Notes: generated from the sequence alone by a model not told the origin. 24,990 nucleotides of DNA from Eubacterium sp. AF16-48 (GCF_003479405.1 NZ_QUHB01000019.1:1-24990); one strand, 5' to 3'; shown: positions 15,581 through 24,911, numbered from the stretch's first letter. Numbers and translations: made by a program.

Positions 15581-15589
15581 GTGTATAAT
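15562..15589 (+). promoter_or_regulatory. rpoD: rpoD promoter nested in the preceding terminator
   Basis: TTTACA (15562-15567) lies in the loop and 3' arm of the terminator hairpin; a 16-bp spacer leads to a perfect TATAAT (15584-15589). The leader is about 60 nt. Confidence 0.7.
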
Positions 15590-15654
15590 ATAATGTGGAC
15601 CGACAGATACTTTAAAGAGAAACAGAAGTTTCGTGATTTAGAAAGGATACTGTA

Positions 15655-16935
15655 TTGAAACAACAAGATTTTAATCAAAAAGTTGAAGAGCTGGTTGAAA
15701 AATGTCAGGGACAGAATAACCAGATAACAACATCAGAAATTAAAGATTATTTTTCAGAGGACAAGTTGACTGCAAAGCAGGAAATCACTATACTTGCGAG
15801 ACTAAGTGAGGCTGAAATTAGCGTTGTTATGTCTGATGCAGAGCCAAAAAGTGCAGAAAAAGATGTGAAAGATGCTAAGAAACCGGAACCGGTTGAGGAA
15901 GGTAATGAGGAAGATGAGTTTGAGTCAGATTCACTAGATGATGTAGAACCCAGTGATTCAGACCTTGCTGCCGAACCGACTGATGAAGACATAGCATTGG
16001 TAGACATTGATGCAGAAGATTTATTAGGACCTACAGACGAGGATTTTGAAAATGATGATGAAGAGGCAGTAGAATTAGATGCCGTGGATTTGCTCGAGGG
16101 TGTAGGAACTGAAGATCCTGTAAGAATGTACTTAAAGGAAATTGGTACAGTAGCATTGTTGACCGCCGATGAAGAACTTGAACTTGCAAAACGTAAGACA
16201 GAAGGTGACGTTGCCGCAAAAGAGAAATTAATAGAGGCTAATCTCCGTCTTGTAGTTAGTATTGCAAAAAGATATACCGGACGTGGAATGAGTTTCCTTG
16301 ATTTGGTTCAGGAAGGAAACTTAGGTCTTATTAAAGGCGTAGAAAAGTTCGATTATACTAAAGGTTACAAGTTAAGTACATATGCAACATGGTGGATTAG
16401 ACAGTCCGTTACAAGAGCTTTAGCGGATCATGCCAGAACTATCCGAGTACCTGTTCATATGGTAGAAACTATTAATAGAATGTCAAAGATGCAGAGAAAA
16501 CTTACTCTTGAGTTAGGTTATGAGCCATCTACTAAGGAATTAGCAGATGCCTTAGACATGACTGAGGAGAAGGTTTTAGAGATTATGCAGATTGCAAGAG
16601 AGCCGGCATCCCTTGAAACACCTATCGGTGAAGAGGATGACTCTAACTTAGGAGATTTTGTAGCAGACAATAATACGGTTACACCGGAAGCCAATATTGA
16701 GTCGGTTATGCTTCGTGAACATATTGATGTGCTGCTTAAGGATTTGAAGGATAGAGAAAGAGAAGTAATTATTTTACGATTTGGTTTAAGGGATGGACAT
16801 CCGAGAACTCTTGAAGAAGTAGGAAAAATCTTTAACGTAACAAGGGAACGTATCAGACAGATTGAAGCAAAGGCATTAAGAAAACTGAGAAATCCTGTTA
16901 GAAGCAAAAAGATTAAAGACTTCTTAAATGATTAA
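15655..16935 (+). CDS. rpoD: primary sigma factor sigma-70/sigma-A
   Basis: 426 residues from a TTG start with GAAAGGA eight bases upstream; the first ATG lies near residue 59, past the conserved region 1.1 (about 5-58), so TTG is the better start. An acidic Asp/Glu-rich linker (about 60-150) follows. Region 1.2 begins at [12 protein letters not shown] (about 153), region 2 spans [20 protein letters not shown] to [12 protein letters not shown] (about 195-260) with the -10 reading and melting helices, region 3 about 263-340, and region 4 (about 365-415) ends in the -35 reading helix [14 protein letters not shown]. It directs RNA polymerase to housekeeping promoters. dnaG, its common neighbour in Firmicutes, is not adjacent here. 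Confidence 0.97.
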   Translation: MKQQDFNQKVEELVEKCQGQNNQITTSEIKDYFSEDKLTAKQEITILARLSEAEISVVMSDAEPKSAEKDVKDAKKPEPVEEGNEEDEFESDSLDDVEPSDSDLAAEPTDEDIALVDIDAEDLLGPTDEDFENDDEEAVELDAVDLLEGVGTEDPVRMYLKEIGTVALLTADEELELAKRKTEGDVAAKEKLIEANLRLVVSIAKRYTGRGMSFLDLVQEGNLGLIKGVEKFDYTKGYKLSTYATWWIRQSVTRALADHARTIRVPVHMVETINRMSKMQRKLTLELGYEPSTKELADALDMTEEKVLEIMQIAREPASLETPIGEEDDSNLGDFVADNNTVTPEANIESVMLREHIDVLLKDLKDREREVIILRFGLRDGHPRTLEEVGKIFNVTRERIRQIEAKALRKLRNPVRSKKIKDFLND

Positions 16936-16981
16936 AAATTTAAAGAAACAAAGGGCTGGTGGGAAAGTTTAACACATCAGA

Positions 16982-17060
16982 ACTTAATAAAATCATAAAA
17001 CTTAATATTTAAACTTAATTTTACTTGATTTTTTTGATAAAATAGTTTATAAAATTAAGT
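16982..17060 (+). promoter_or_regulatory. repeated ACTTAAT boxes around the gltB promoter
   Basis: ACTTAAT occurs at 16982-16988, 17000-17006 and 17013-17019, and inverted (ATTAAGT) at 17054-17060. The last two belong to a perfect 10-bp inverted repeat, ACTTAATTTT (17013-17022) / AAAATTAAGT (17051-17060), that brackets the -35 and -10 boxes. A transcription factor site is plausible, though the region is AT-rich. Confidence 0.45.
17025..17053 (+). promoter_or_regulatory. sigma-A promoter of gltBD
   Basis: TTGATT (17025-17030), 17-bp spacer, TATAAA (17048-17053). Transcription would begin about 17060, some 10 bases before the leader hairpins. Confidence 0.7.
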
Positions 17061-17070
17061 AAAGAACAAG

Positions 17071-17131
17071 AAAGAGGTGCAATGGGGCACCATAGTAGAG
17101 ATACTATGTCCCTTTGCACCTCTTTTTTTAC
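17071..17131 (+). promoter_or_regulatory. gltB leader: ANTAR-type dual hairpin overlapping a terminator
   Basis: First hairpin: GGTGC (17076-17080), loop AATGGG, GCACC (17087-17091). Second: ATAGT (17092-17096), loop AGAGAT, ACTAT (17103-17107). Both loops are six bases with A at position 1 and G at position 4, as in RNA targets of ANTAR antiterminators such as EutV. A competing intrinsic terminator pairs 17071-17082 with 17114-17125 (12 perfect bp), keeps the second hairpin at its tip and ends in a T-run. It destroys the first hairpin, so stabilising the pair would allow read-through into gltB. The regulator is not in this window. Confidence 0.72.
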
Positions 17132-17145
17132 AGGAGGACAAATTC

Positions 17146-20100
17146 ATGGATCAAAATGTGTTATTTGAAAAAGCAAAAGAAGATGGTTTGTATGATTCAC
17201 GCTTTGAACACGACAACTGCGGTATAGGAGCTGTTGTAAACATCAAAGGTGTAAAAAGTCATGCCACAGTAGAAAATGCCTTAAAAATTGTAGAAAACCT
17301 TGAACATCGTGCAGGTAAAGATGCTGAAGGAAAAACCGGTGACGGTGTAGGTATTATGCTACAGATTTCCCACAAATTTTTTAAGAAGGTTACTAAACCT
17401 TTAGGCTTTGACATTGGAGGAGAAAGAGAATATGGCGTAGGTATGTTCTTCATGCCACAGGATGAGTTAAAGCGTAACAGGGAAATGAAAATGTTTGAAA
17501 TCATTGCCCAGAAAGAGGGATTAGAGTTTTTAGGATGGAGAGAAGTACCTGTTCATCCGGAAGTGTTGGGAACAAAGGCATTAGAGTGCATGCCACATAT
17601 AATGCAGTGTTTCATTAAGAAACCGGAAGAAGTTGAAAAGGGAATAGCCTTTGACCGTATGCTTTATATAGTAAGAAGAGTTTTCTCTCACAGTAATACA
17701 GGAACATACACAGTATCTCTTTCCAGCAGAACTATTGTATATAAGGGAATGTTTCTTGTTAATCAGTTAGGTCCGTTTTTCGCAGACCTTATGGACAAAA
17801 ATTACGAGTCAGCAATAGCTTTGGTTCACTCAAGATTTTCAACTAACACACAGCCAAGCTGGAGACGTGCACATCCAAACAGATTTATTGTTCATAATGG
17901 AGAAATTAATACAATCCGTGGTAACGCCGACAATATGCTTGCCAGAGAAGAATCCATGTCCAGCGAATATATGCAGAAGTCTTTGACAAAGGTTATGCCT
18001 GTAGTAGACACACAGGGCTCAGACTCAGCAATGCTTGATAATACATTAGAGTTTTTAGTAATGAATGGTGTAGATTTGCCATTGGCAGTTATGATGTGTA
18101 TCCCTGAACCATGGGAGAAAAATGACACAATAAGCCAGTCAAAGAGAGACTTCTATCAGTATTATGCCACAATGATGGAACCTTGGGACGGACCTGCATC
18201 TATCCTGTTTTCCGATGGAGATTACATGGGAGCAATTCTTGACAGAAATGGTCTTCGTCCGTCAAGATATTATATTACAAATGATGACCAGCTGATCCTT
18301 TCTTCAGAGGTAGGTGTTTTAGATATTGATCCGTCTAAAATAGTTGCCAAGGAAAGACTTCGCCCGGGTCGTATGCTGTTAGTTGATACAGTAAATGGAA
18401 AGCTAATAGATGATGATGAATTAAAAGAAGAATATGCAGCAAGAAAGCCATACGGTGAATGGCTTAACAACAATCTTGTGTACTTAAAGGACATTCATAT
18501 TCCTAATGTTAAGGTAGAAACATATGAAAAAGAAGAAAGACAAAGATTGCAGAAAAATTTTGGATATTCTTTTGAAGATTTAAAGAGAATTATTCCAATG
18601 GCAAATAATGGAATGGAAGCTACAAAGGCAATGGGAAAAGATACACCTCTTGCAGTTTTAAGTGACAGAACCCATCCGTTATTTAACTACTTCAAGCAGT
18701 TATTTGCACAGGTTACTAACCCTCCAATTGATGCAATCAGAGAGGAAATAGTAACTTCTACATCGGTATATATTGGTAAAGACGGAAATATCTTAGAGGA
18801 AAAGCCGGAAAACTGTAAAGTATTGAAGATTCACAATCCGATACTTACTAATACGGATATTTTGAAACTTAAAAACATTAATGTACCGGGATTTAAAACA
18901 GCAGTTGTTCCTATTGTATATTACAAGGGAATATCTCTTGAAAAAGCTATAGATCAGGTATTTGTGGATGTGGATAAGGCACACAAAGATGGAGCTAACA
19001 TTATTATCTTATCAGATAGAGGAGTGGATGAGTACCATGTACAGATTCCATCATTGCTGGCAGTTTCGGCAGTACATCAGTATTTAGTTAAAACAAAGAA
19101 AAGAACTACACTTTCTTTGGTATTAGAAAGTGGTGAGCCAAGAGCCGTACATCACTTTGCAACATTATTAGGATATGGTGCCAGTGCCGTTAATCCATAC
19201 CTTGCCCATGACACCATTAAACAAATGGTAGAAGAGGAAATGATTAACAAAGATCCATATGCGGCAATTGATGATTACAACGAGGCAATACTTAGCGGAA
19301 TAGTTAAAATTGCATCAAAAATGGGAATTTCAACTATCCAGTCATATCAGGGCTCACAGATATTTGAAGCAATTGGTATCAGTAAAGATGTTATAGATAA
19401 ATATTTCACAGGAACAGTAAGCCGTGTGGAAGGAATTACATTAAAGGATATTGAAAACAGTGTTGAAACACTTCATTCTAAGTCATTTGACCCATTGGGA
19501 TTAGATGTAGACCTTACATTGGAAAGCAGTGGTGACCACAAGCTTAGAAGCGGTAAGGAGGAACACAAGTACAATCCTGCTACTATTCATACATTGCAGC
19601 AGGCAACATGGACTAATAATTATGAGCTGTTTAAACAATATACTCATATGATAGATGAGGAAATGTCACCGGTACATTTAAGAGGTCTTATGGACTTTAA
19701 TTATCCGGAAGACGGTGGTATTCCTATAGATGAAGTAGAAAGTGTTGATTCTATTGTAAAGAGATTTAAAACCGGTGCCATGTCATATGGTTCCATTTCA
19801 CAGGAGGCTCATGAGACAATGGCTATTGCCATGAATATGATTGGCGGCCGTTCAAACTCAGGTGAAGGTGGAGAATCCGTAGAGCGTCTTACAATAGGAG
19901 AAGACGGACTTAATAAATGTTCAAAAATTAAACAGGTGGCATCAGGACGTTTTGGTGTTACATCAAGATATCTTGTAAGTGCTGAAGAAATTCAGATTAA
20001 GATGGCACAGGGAGCAAAACCGGGAGAAGGCGGACACTTGCCTGGAAAGAAGGTTTATCCATGGGTAGCTAAAACAAGATATTCGACACCGGGAGTAAGT

Positions 20101-21693
20101 CTTATTTCACCACCACCACATCATGATATATATTCTATTGAAGATTTGGCACAGTTGATTTACGACTTGAAGAATTCTAACAGAGATGCAAGAATTTCAG
20201 TTAAATTAGTGTCAGAGGCAGGTGTTGGTACAGTTGCGGCAGGTGTTGCAAAGGCAGGTGCCCAGGTAATACTGATTTCAGGTTTTGACGGAGGTACCGG
20301 AGCAGCTCCTGAAAACTCAATTTACAATGCAGGACTTCCTTGGGAATTAGGATTGGCAGAAGCTCATCAGACTCTTATTGCCAACGGACTTAGAAATAAG
20401 GTTGTAGTGGAAACAGATGGTAAGTTAATGAGTGGTAGAGACGTGGCAATTGCAGCCATGCTTGGTGCAGAGGAATATGGATTTGCCACAGCACCTCTTG
20501 TAACAATGGGCTGTGTAATGATGAGAGTATGTAACCTTGATACATGTCCTGTAGGTGTGGCAACACAGAATCCTGAACTTCGTAAGAGATTTAAGGGAAA
20601 ACCTGAATATGTAATTAATTTCATGAAGTTTATTGCTCAGGAATTAAGAGAATACATGGCTAAGTTAGGTGTAAGAACAATAGATGAATTAGTAGGAAGA
20701 GTTGATTTATTAAAGGTTAAAGACAATATTGCACCTGAGAGAGCAAAGGAAGTTGATTTGTCAAGAATCTTAAGCACAGATTTTGCAGACACAAGGGTTC
20801 AGTACCTAAAGAAAAATGTATATGACTTTAAGTTAGAAAGTACTAAGGATGTGACAGTTCTTCTTAAAAAATTAGGAAAGGCGCTGGAGGCTAAAAAGCC
20901 TGCAACAGTTGAGGTAGATGTAACTAACATTGACAGGTCATTTGGTACAATATTTGGTTCTGAAATAACAAAACGCTATAACGACACATTAGATGATGAT
21001 ATGTATATTATTAAATGTAACGGTGCAGGTGGTCAGAGCTTTGGTGCATTTATACCAAACGGCATGACAATTGAGCTTACAGGTGACAGCAATGACTACT
21101 TAGGAAAGGGATTGTCCGGTGGTAAAATTGTTGTTAAACCGCCAAAGGGTTCAACCTTTAAGCAGGATGAAAATATCATCATTGGAAACGTTGCTTTTTA
21201 TGGTGCAACCAGTGGTAAAGCCTATATTAACGGTGTTGCCGGAGAACGTTTCTGTGTAAGAAATTCCGGTGCAACTACTGTAGTTGAAGGAGTAGGAGAT
21301 CACGGATGCGAATACATGACAGGCGGACGTGTCGCAGTAATCGGTAAGGTAGGAAAGAACTTTGCAGCAGGTATGAGTGGCGGAGTTGCCTATGTACTAG
21401 ATGAAAATAATGATTTGTACAGAAAGGTTAATAAGTCATTGGTATCTACGGAGGAACTTTCAAATAAGTACGATGTATTAGAACTTAAGGCAATGATAGA
21501 AGACCATGTTAAATATACAAATTCAGTTAAGGGTAAAGAAATCTTGGATAATTTTGAAGAGTACCTTCCGAAATTCAAAAAGATTATACCTTATGACTAT
21601 AAGAAGATGCTTAACGCAATAGCAAAGATGGAAGAAAAGGGTCTTAATCCTGAACAGGCACAGATTGAAGCATTCTATGCAGCTACAAGATAG
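17146..21693 (+). CDS. gltB: glutamate synthase (GOGAT) large subunit
   Basis: 1515 residues from the ATG at 17146, which has GGAGGACAAATTC in front; an in-frame ATG at 17077 falls in the leader hairpin and is rejected. The enzyme transfers the amide nitrogen of glutamine to 2-oxoglutarate, giving two glutamates. The class II amidotransferase nucleophile would be Cys25 (NCGIGAVV) after removal of a 24-residue propeptide. A central domain (about 470-760), the FMN-binding synthase domain (about 810-1190) with the 3Fe-4S cysteines Cys1123, Cys1129 and Cys1134 (CVMMRVCNLDTC), and a Gly-rich GXGXG helix domain (about 1240-1430) follow. gltD starts 14 bases after the stop. Confidence 0.98.
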   Translation: MDQNVLFEKAKEDGLYDSRFEHDNCGIGAVVNIKGVKSHATVENALKIVENLEHRAGKDAEGKTGDGVGIMLQISHKFFKKVTKPLGFDIGGEREYGVGMFFMPQDELKRNREMKMFEIIAQKEGLEFLGWREVPVHPEVLGTKALECMPHIMQCFIKKPEEVEKGIAFDRMLYIVRRVFSHSNTGTYTVSLSSRTIVYKGMFLVNQLGPFFADLMDKNYESAIALVHSRFSTNTQPSWRRAHPNRFIVHNGEINTIRGNADNMLAREESMSSEYMQKSLTKVMPVVDTQGSDSAMLDNTLEFLVMNGVDLPLAVMMCIPEPWEKNDTISQSKRDFYQYYATMMEPWDGPASILFSDGDYMGAILDRNGLRPSRYYITNDDQLILSSEVGVLDIDPSKIVAKERLRPGRMLLVDTVNGKLIDDDELKEEYAARKPYGEWLNNNLVYLKDIHIPNVKVETYEKEERQRLQKNFGYSFEDLKRIIPMANNGMEATKAMGKDTPLAVLSDRTHPLFNYFKQLFAQVTNPPIDAIREEIVTSTSVYIGKDGNILEEKPENCKVLKIHNPILTNTDILKLKNINVPGFKTAVVPIVYYKGISLEKAIDQVFVDVDKAHKDGANIIILSDRGVDEYHVQIPSLLAVSAVHQYLVKTKKRTTLSLVLESGEPRAVHHFATLLGYGASAVNPYLAHDTIKQMVEEEMINKDPYAAIDDYNEAILSGIVKIASKMGISTIQSYQGSQIFEAIGISKDVIDKYFTGTVSRVEGITLKDIENSVETLHSKSFDPLGLDVDLTLESSGDHKLRSGKEEHKYNPATIHTLQQATWTNNYELFKQYTHMIDEEMSPVHLRGLMDFNYPEDGGIPIDEVESVDSIVKRFKTGAMSYGSISQEAHETMAIAMNMIGGRSNSGEGGESVERLTIGEDGLNKCSKIKQVASGRFGVTSRYLVSAEEIQIKMAQGAKPGEGGHLPGKKVYPWVAKTRYSTPGVSLISPPPHHDIYSIEDLAQLIYDLKNSNRDARISVKLVSEAGVGTVAAGVAKAGAQVILISGFDGGTGAAPENSIYNAGLPWELGLAEAHQTLIANGLRNKVVVETDGKLMSGRDVAIAAMLGAEEYGFATAPLVTMGCVMMRVCNLDTCPVGVATQNPELRKRFKGKPEYVINFMKFIAQELREYMAKLGVRTIDELVGRVDLLKVKDNIAPERAKEVDLSRILSTDFADTRVQYLKKNVYDFKLESTKDVTVLLKKLGKALEAKKPATVEVDVTNIDRSFGTIFGSEITKRYNDTLDDDMYIIKCNGAGGQSFGAFIPNGMTIELTGDSNDYLGKGLSGGKIVVKPPKGSTFKQDENIIIGNVAFYGATSGKAYINGVAGERFCVRNSGATTVVEGVGDHGCEYMTGGRVAVIGKVGKNFAAGMSGGVAYVLDENNDLYRKVNKSLVSTEELSNKYDVLELKAMIEDHVKYTNSVKGKEILDNFEEYLPKFKKIIPYDYKKMLNAIAKMEEKGLNPEQAQIEAFYAATR

Positions 21694-21707
21694 AGGAGGA
21701 AACGAAG

Positions 21708-23195
21708 ATGGGTAAACCAACAGGATTTTTAGAATATGAACGTGAAGAAGCAAAGGCAACTTCGCCAAAAGAGAGAATAAAAAATTTTAACGAGTTCCAC
21801 GAACCTCTGTCTGTGGATAAACAGAAATGTCAGGCTGCAAGATGTATGGACTGTGGAGTCCCGTTTTGCCAGAATGGTAAGGTTATAGCAGGAATGGTTT
21901 CAGGATGTCCTCTTAACAATTTAATTCCTGAGTGGAATGATTTGTTATACAACGGAAATATGGAGCAGGCTTATAATCGTCTTCATAAAACAAATAACTT
22001 TCCGGAGTTTACTTCAAGAGTTTGTCCGGCATTATGTGAGAAAGCCTGCACATGCGGTTTAAACGGTGATGCGGTAAGTGTCAGGGCAAATGAACACCTT
22101 ATTATAGAAAATGCTTATGAAAAGGGATATGCCAGTGCAAAGGCACCTCATGTAAGAACAGGAAAGAAGGTTGCTGTAATTGGCTCAGGCCCTTCAGGAC
22201 TGGCAGTGGCAGATCAGCTTAATAAGCGTGGTCACAGTGTGACGGTATATGAAAGAGACGACAGAATCGGCGGACTTCTCATGTACGGTATTCCTAACAT
22301 GAAATTAGAGAAGCATATTATTGACAGAAAAGTTAATATTATGAAGGAAGAGGGAGTTACATTTGTTACTAACACAAATGTAGGAAAAGATGTTAAGGCA
22401 GCAGATATTCTTAAGAAATACGATAAAGTAGTTTTAGCCTGTGGCTCAAGGCATGCAAGAGATATTAATGCAAAGGGAAGAGATGCAAAGGAAATTTATT
22501 TCGCTGTTGACTTCCTTACGTCTACTACCAAAAGCCTTCTGGATAACGGCAAATTAGTTGATGGCACCTATGTGTCTGCAAAAGATAAGGATGTAGTAAT
22601 AATCGGTGGTGGTGATACAGGAAATGACTGCGTGGGAACAAGTATCAGACATGGAGCTAAAAGTGTTTTGCAGTTGGAAATGATGCCTAAGGCACCGGAT
22701 GAGAGAGCAGCTAATAATCCTTGGCCTGAGTGGCCTAGAATCTGCAAAACAGATTATGGTCAGGAAGAAGCCATAGCTGTGTTTGGTCATGACCCAAGAG
22801 TATACCAGACTACAGTTAAGGAGTTTGTTAAAGACAAAGAAGGAAACTTATGTAAACTTATCCTTGTTAAACTGGAGGCTAAAAAAGACGAGAAAACAGG
22901 TCGTATGAACATGGTAGAAATACCGGGCAGTGAATACGAAGTTGATTGTCAGTTAGTACTTATTGCAGCAGGATTTTTAGGTAGTGAAGATTATGTGACA
23001 AAGGCATTTAAGGTGGATACAACTCCTAGAACCAACATTGCCACAATGCCCGGAAAATATGCAACAAGTGTAGAAAACGTATTCACGGCAGGAGATGTTC
23101 ATAGAGGCCAGTCATTAGTTGTGTGGGCTATCCGTGAGGGAAGAGACTGCGCAAAGGAAGTAGATGAGTCACTGATGGGATATACGAATTTGTAG
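21708..23195 (+). CDS. gltD: glutamate synthase small subunit
   Basis: 495 residues. This FAD protein takes electrons from NADPH and passes them through 4Fe-4S clusters to GltB. The N-terminal cluster domain shows Cys41, Cys46, Cys49 and Cys54, then Cys67, then Cys106, Cys110, Cys114 and Cys116. The FAD-binding GSGPSG is at 159-164, and the NAD(P)H-binding GGGDTGNDC at about 299-307. A C-terminal FTAGDVHRGQSLVVWAI stretch closes the FAD site. GAGGAGG precedes the ATG, and the 14-base gap to gltB shows one operon under the leader control described upstream. A terminator follows at 23246. Length matches the family. Confidence 0.97.
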   Translation: MGKPTGFLEYEREEAKATSPKERIKNFNEFHEPLSVDKQKCQAARCMDCGVPFCQNGKVIAGMVSGCPLNNLIPEWNDLLYNGNMEQAYNRLHKTNNFPEFTSRVCPALCEKACTCGLNGDAVSVRANEHLIIENAYEKGYASAKAPHVRTGKKVAVIGSGPSGLAVADQLNKRGHSVTVYERDDRIGGLLMYGIPNMKLEKHIIDRKVNIMKEEGVTFVTNTNVGKDVKAADILKKYDKVVLACGSRHARDINAKGRDAKEIYFAVDFLTSTTKSLLDNGKLVDGTYVSAKDKDVVIIGGGDTGNDCVGTSIRHGAKSVLQLEMMPKAPDERAANNPWPEWPRICKTDYGQEEAIAVFGHDPRVYQTTVKEFVKDKEGNLCKLILVKLEAKKDEKTGRMNMVEIPGSEYEVDCQLVLIAAGFLGSEDYVTKAFKVDTTPRTNIATMPGKYATSVENVFTAGDVHRGQSLVVWAIREGRDCAKEVDESLMGYTNL

Positions 23196-23245
23196 GAAAA
23201 AATTAGGATAAAAATAATGGCTTTACATTAGTGAAGCAAATATAG

Positions 23246-23285
23246 TGAAAAAGCGGAGGCATCGTAGAGGTGTTTCCGCTTTTTC
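23246..23285 (+). terminator. terminator of gltBD
   Basis: GAAAAAGCGGA pairs with TCCGCTTTTTC, with inner GC-containing pairs, and the 3' arm runs into T-rich sequence. Confidence 0.85.
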
Positions 23286-23327
23286 TTTGAAAAGTTTGAA
23301 ATATTAATAATAAAATCTTTAAATAAT

Positions 23328-23371
23328 TTGCACACTTTAACAAAATGCTTTATAATATAGAAAGCATTTTG
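23328..23371 (+). promoter_or_regulatory. ugd: ugd promoter with a palindromic operator over the -10 box
   Basis: TTGCAC (23328-23333), 17-bp spacer, TATAAT (23351-23356). A perfect 11-bp inverted repeat, CAAAATGCTTT (23341-23351) and AAAGCATTTTG (23361-23371), is centred on the -10 region, and TTTAA/TTAAA extends the symmetry with one extra base. A repressor bound here would block polymerase. Confidence 0.7.
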
Positions 23372-23422
23372 ATTAAACAGAAAATACTATTTTATAAACA
23401 TAAATGAAAGTGAGGTTACTTT

Positions 23423-24655
23423 ATGAAAATTGCAGTAGCAGGAACAGGTTATGTTGGCTTGTCTATAGCAACACTTTTGTCACAGCATCATGAGGTTATG
23501 GCTGTTGACATTATCCCGGAGAAGGTAGAGTTAATTAATAATAAGAAATCACCAATACAGGATGATTACATTGAAAAATATTTGGCAGAGAAGGATTTGA
23601 ATCTTACAGCAACTCTTGATGCCGAAGCAGCTTATAAGGATGCAGATTTTGTAGTTGTAGCTGCACCTACTAATTATGACAGCAAGAAGAACTTCTTTGA
23701 TACATCAGCAGTTGAAGCTGTTATTGAATTGGTTCTTAAGTATAATCCGGAGGCAATTATTGTTATTAAGTCAACTATTCCGGTAGGATACACTGAGTCA
23801 GTACGTGAAAAATACAACACAAAGAATATTATATTCAGCCCTGAATTTCTTCGTGAGTCTAAGGCTCTTTACGACAATCTTTATCCTTCAAGAATTATTG
23901 TGGGAACTGATTTAGACGATCCTCGTTTAGTAGAGGCTGCACATACATTTGCAGGTCTTTTACAGGAAGGTGCCATTAAGGAAAATATTGATACATTAAT
24001 TATTGGATTTACAGAGGCAGAGGCTGTAAAGCTTTTCGCTAACACATATCTTGCACTTCGTGTATCATACTTTAACGAACTTGATACTTATGCAGAGTCT
24101 AAGGGACTTAATACCCAGCAGATTATTAACGGCGTCTGCTTAGATCCTCGTATTGGAACTCATTATAATAATCCTTCATTTGGTTACGGTGGATATTGCC
24201 TTCCAAAGGATACAAAGCAGTTGCTTGCCAACTATGCTGACATTCCACAGAACATGATGACTGCCATAGTTGAGTCTAACAGAACACGTAAGGATTATAT
24301 AGCAGATAGAGTTCTTGAACTGACAGGCGCATATACCGGTAGTGATGCTTATGATGCATCAAAGGAAAAGGAAGTTGTTGTTGGTGTATTCAGACTTACA
24401 ATGAAGTCTAATTCAGATAATTTCCGTCAGTCATCAATCCAGGGTGTTATGAAGCGTATCAAGGCTAAAGGTGCCACAGTTATTATTTACGAGCCAACAT
24501 TAGAGGATGGTTCAACATTCTTTGGAAGCAGGGTTGTAAATGATTTGGCTAAGTTTAAAGAATTAAGCCAGGCAATTATTGCCAACAGATATGATTCATG
24601 CTTAGATGATGTAAGAGACAAGGTATACACAAGAGATATCTTTGAAAGAGATTAA
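23423..24655 (+). CDS. ugd: UDP-glucose 6-dehydrogenase
   Basis: 410 residues, close to the roughly 390 of the short bacterial type. It oxidises UDP-glucose twice with NAD+ to UDP-glucuronate, a precursor of exopolysaccharide, capsule or glycolipid. The Rossmann motif GTGYVG is at 7-12; [11 protein letters not shown] (about 113-123) and SPEFLRES (about 138-145) are family hallmarks; catalytic Cys259 lies in [30 protein letters not shown] (about 326-341) starts the C-terminal nucleotide-binding part. A related UDP-sugar dehydrogenase activity (for example on UDP-ManNAc) is less likely given the E. coli Ugd-like sequence. The gene stands alone between two terminators, under a promoter with a palindromic site. 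Confidence 0.93.
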   Translation: MKIAVAGTGYVGLSIATLLSQHHEVMAVDIIPEKVELINNKKSPIQDDYIEKYLAEKDLNLTATLDAEAAYKDADFVVVAAPTNYDSKKNFFDTSAVEAVIELVLKYNPEAIIVIKSTIPVGYTESVREKYNTKNIIFSPEFLRESKALYDNLYPSRIIVGTDLDDPRLVEAAHTFAGLLQEGAIKENIDTLIIGFTEAEAVKLFANTYLALRVSYFNELDTYAESKGLNTQQIINGVCLDPRIGTHYNNPSFGYGGYCLPKDTKQLLANYADIPQNMMTAIVESNRTRKDYIADRVLELTGAYTGSDAYDASKEKEVVVGVFRLTMKSNSDNFRQSSIQGVMKRIKAKGATVIIYEPTLEDGSTFFGSRVVNDLAKFKELSQAIIANRYDSCLDDVRDKVYTRDIFERD

Positions 24656-24685
24656 TGTGGATAAATAATAGAGATTAAGTGAAAG

Positions 24686-24715
24686 TGGAGATGTCGCAGG
24701 ATGTCTCCATTTTTT
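24686..24715 (+). terminator. terminator of ugd
   Basis: TGGAG-ATGTC (24686-24695), loop GCAG, GATGT-CTCCA (24700-24709), then six T. Two of ten pairs are G-T. Confidence 0.82.
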
Positions 24716-24803
24716 GTGGGGTACTTGACAATGAATATGCAATTTATGTTTTATGCTGGTTACACGATAAAACACAAAAAATATGTAAAACAACAAAAAC
24801 AAC

Positions 24804-24835
24804 TTGACTACACAACAAAATATATGTAATATAAT
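24804..24835 (+). promoter_or_regulatory. candidate promoter of the right-edge leader RNA
   Basis: TTGACT (24804-24809) with TAATAT at 17 bp (24827-24832) or TATAAT at 20 bp (24830-24835). The overlap of the two -10 options leaves the exact start open. Confidence 0.5.
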
Positions 24836-24851
24836 AAATGTAAGATGTAAT

Positions 24852-24911
24852 AAAAATACTGCGATGTGAGGATTGCAAGTGGATTCTAATGCTCACTATT
24901 GTATTTTTTTT
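24852..24911 (+). terminator. terminator in the leader at the right edge
   Basis: AAAAATAC (24852-24859) pairs with GTATTTTT (24901-24908) and GTGAG (24866-24870) with CTCAC (24892-24896), with an unpaired internal loop, ending in an eight-T run. Competing stems such as AGTG/CACT exist, so it may be an attenuator for the gene beyond the window or the end of a small RNA. Confidence 0.55.

Noticed and set aside
17077..17145. Longer N-terminus of GltB from the ATG at 17077
   Set aside because: It lies in the loop of the first leader hairpin without a ribosome binding site; the ATG at 17146 has GGAGG and puts the catalytic Cys at 25, as expected for a short propeptide.
17060..17146. T-box or a metabolite riboswitch before gltB
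   Set aside because: The leader has only about 70 nt between start site and terminator end, has no T-box sequence and no known aptamer core; the dual-hairpin pattern explains it better.
24725..24757. Promoter with a perfect TTGACA
   Set aside because: The -35 is perfect, but candidate -10 boxes lie 14 or 21 bp away, outside the usual spacing.
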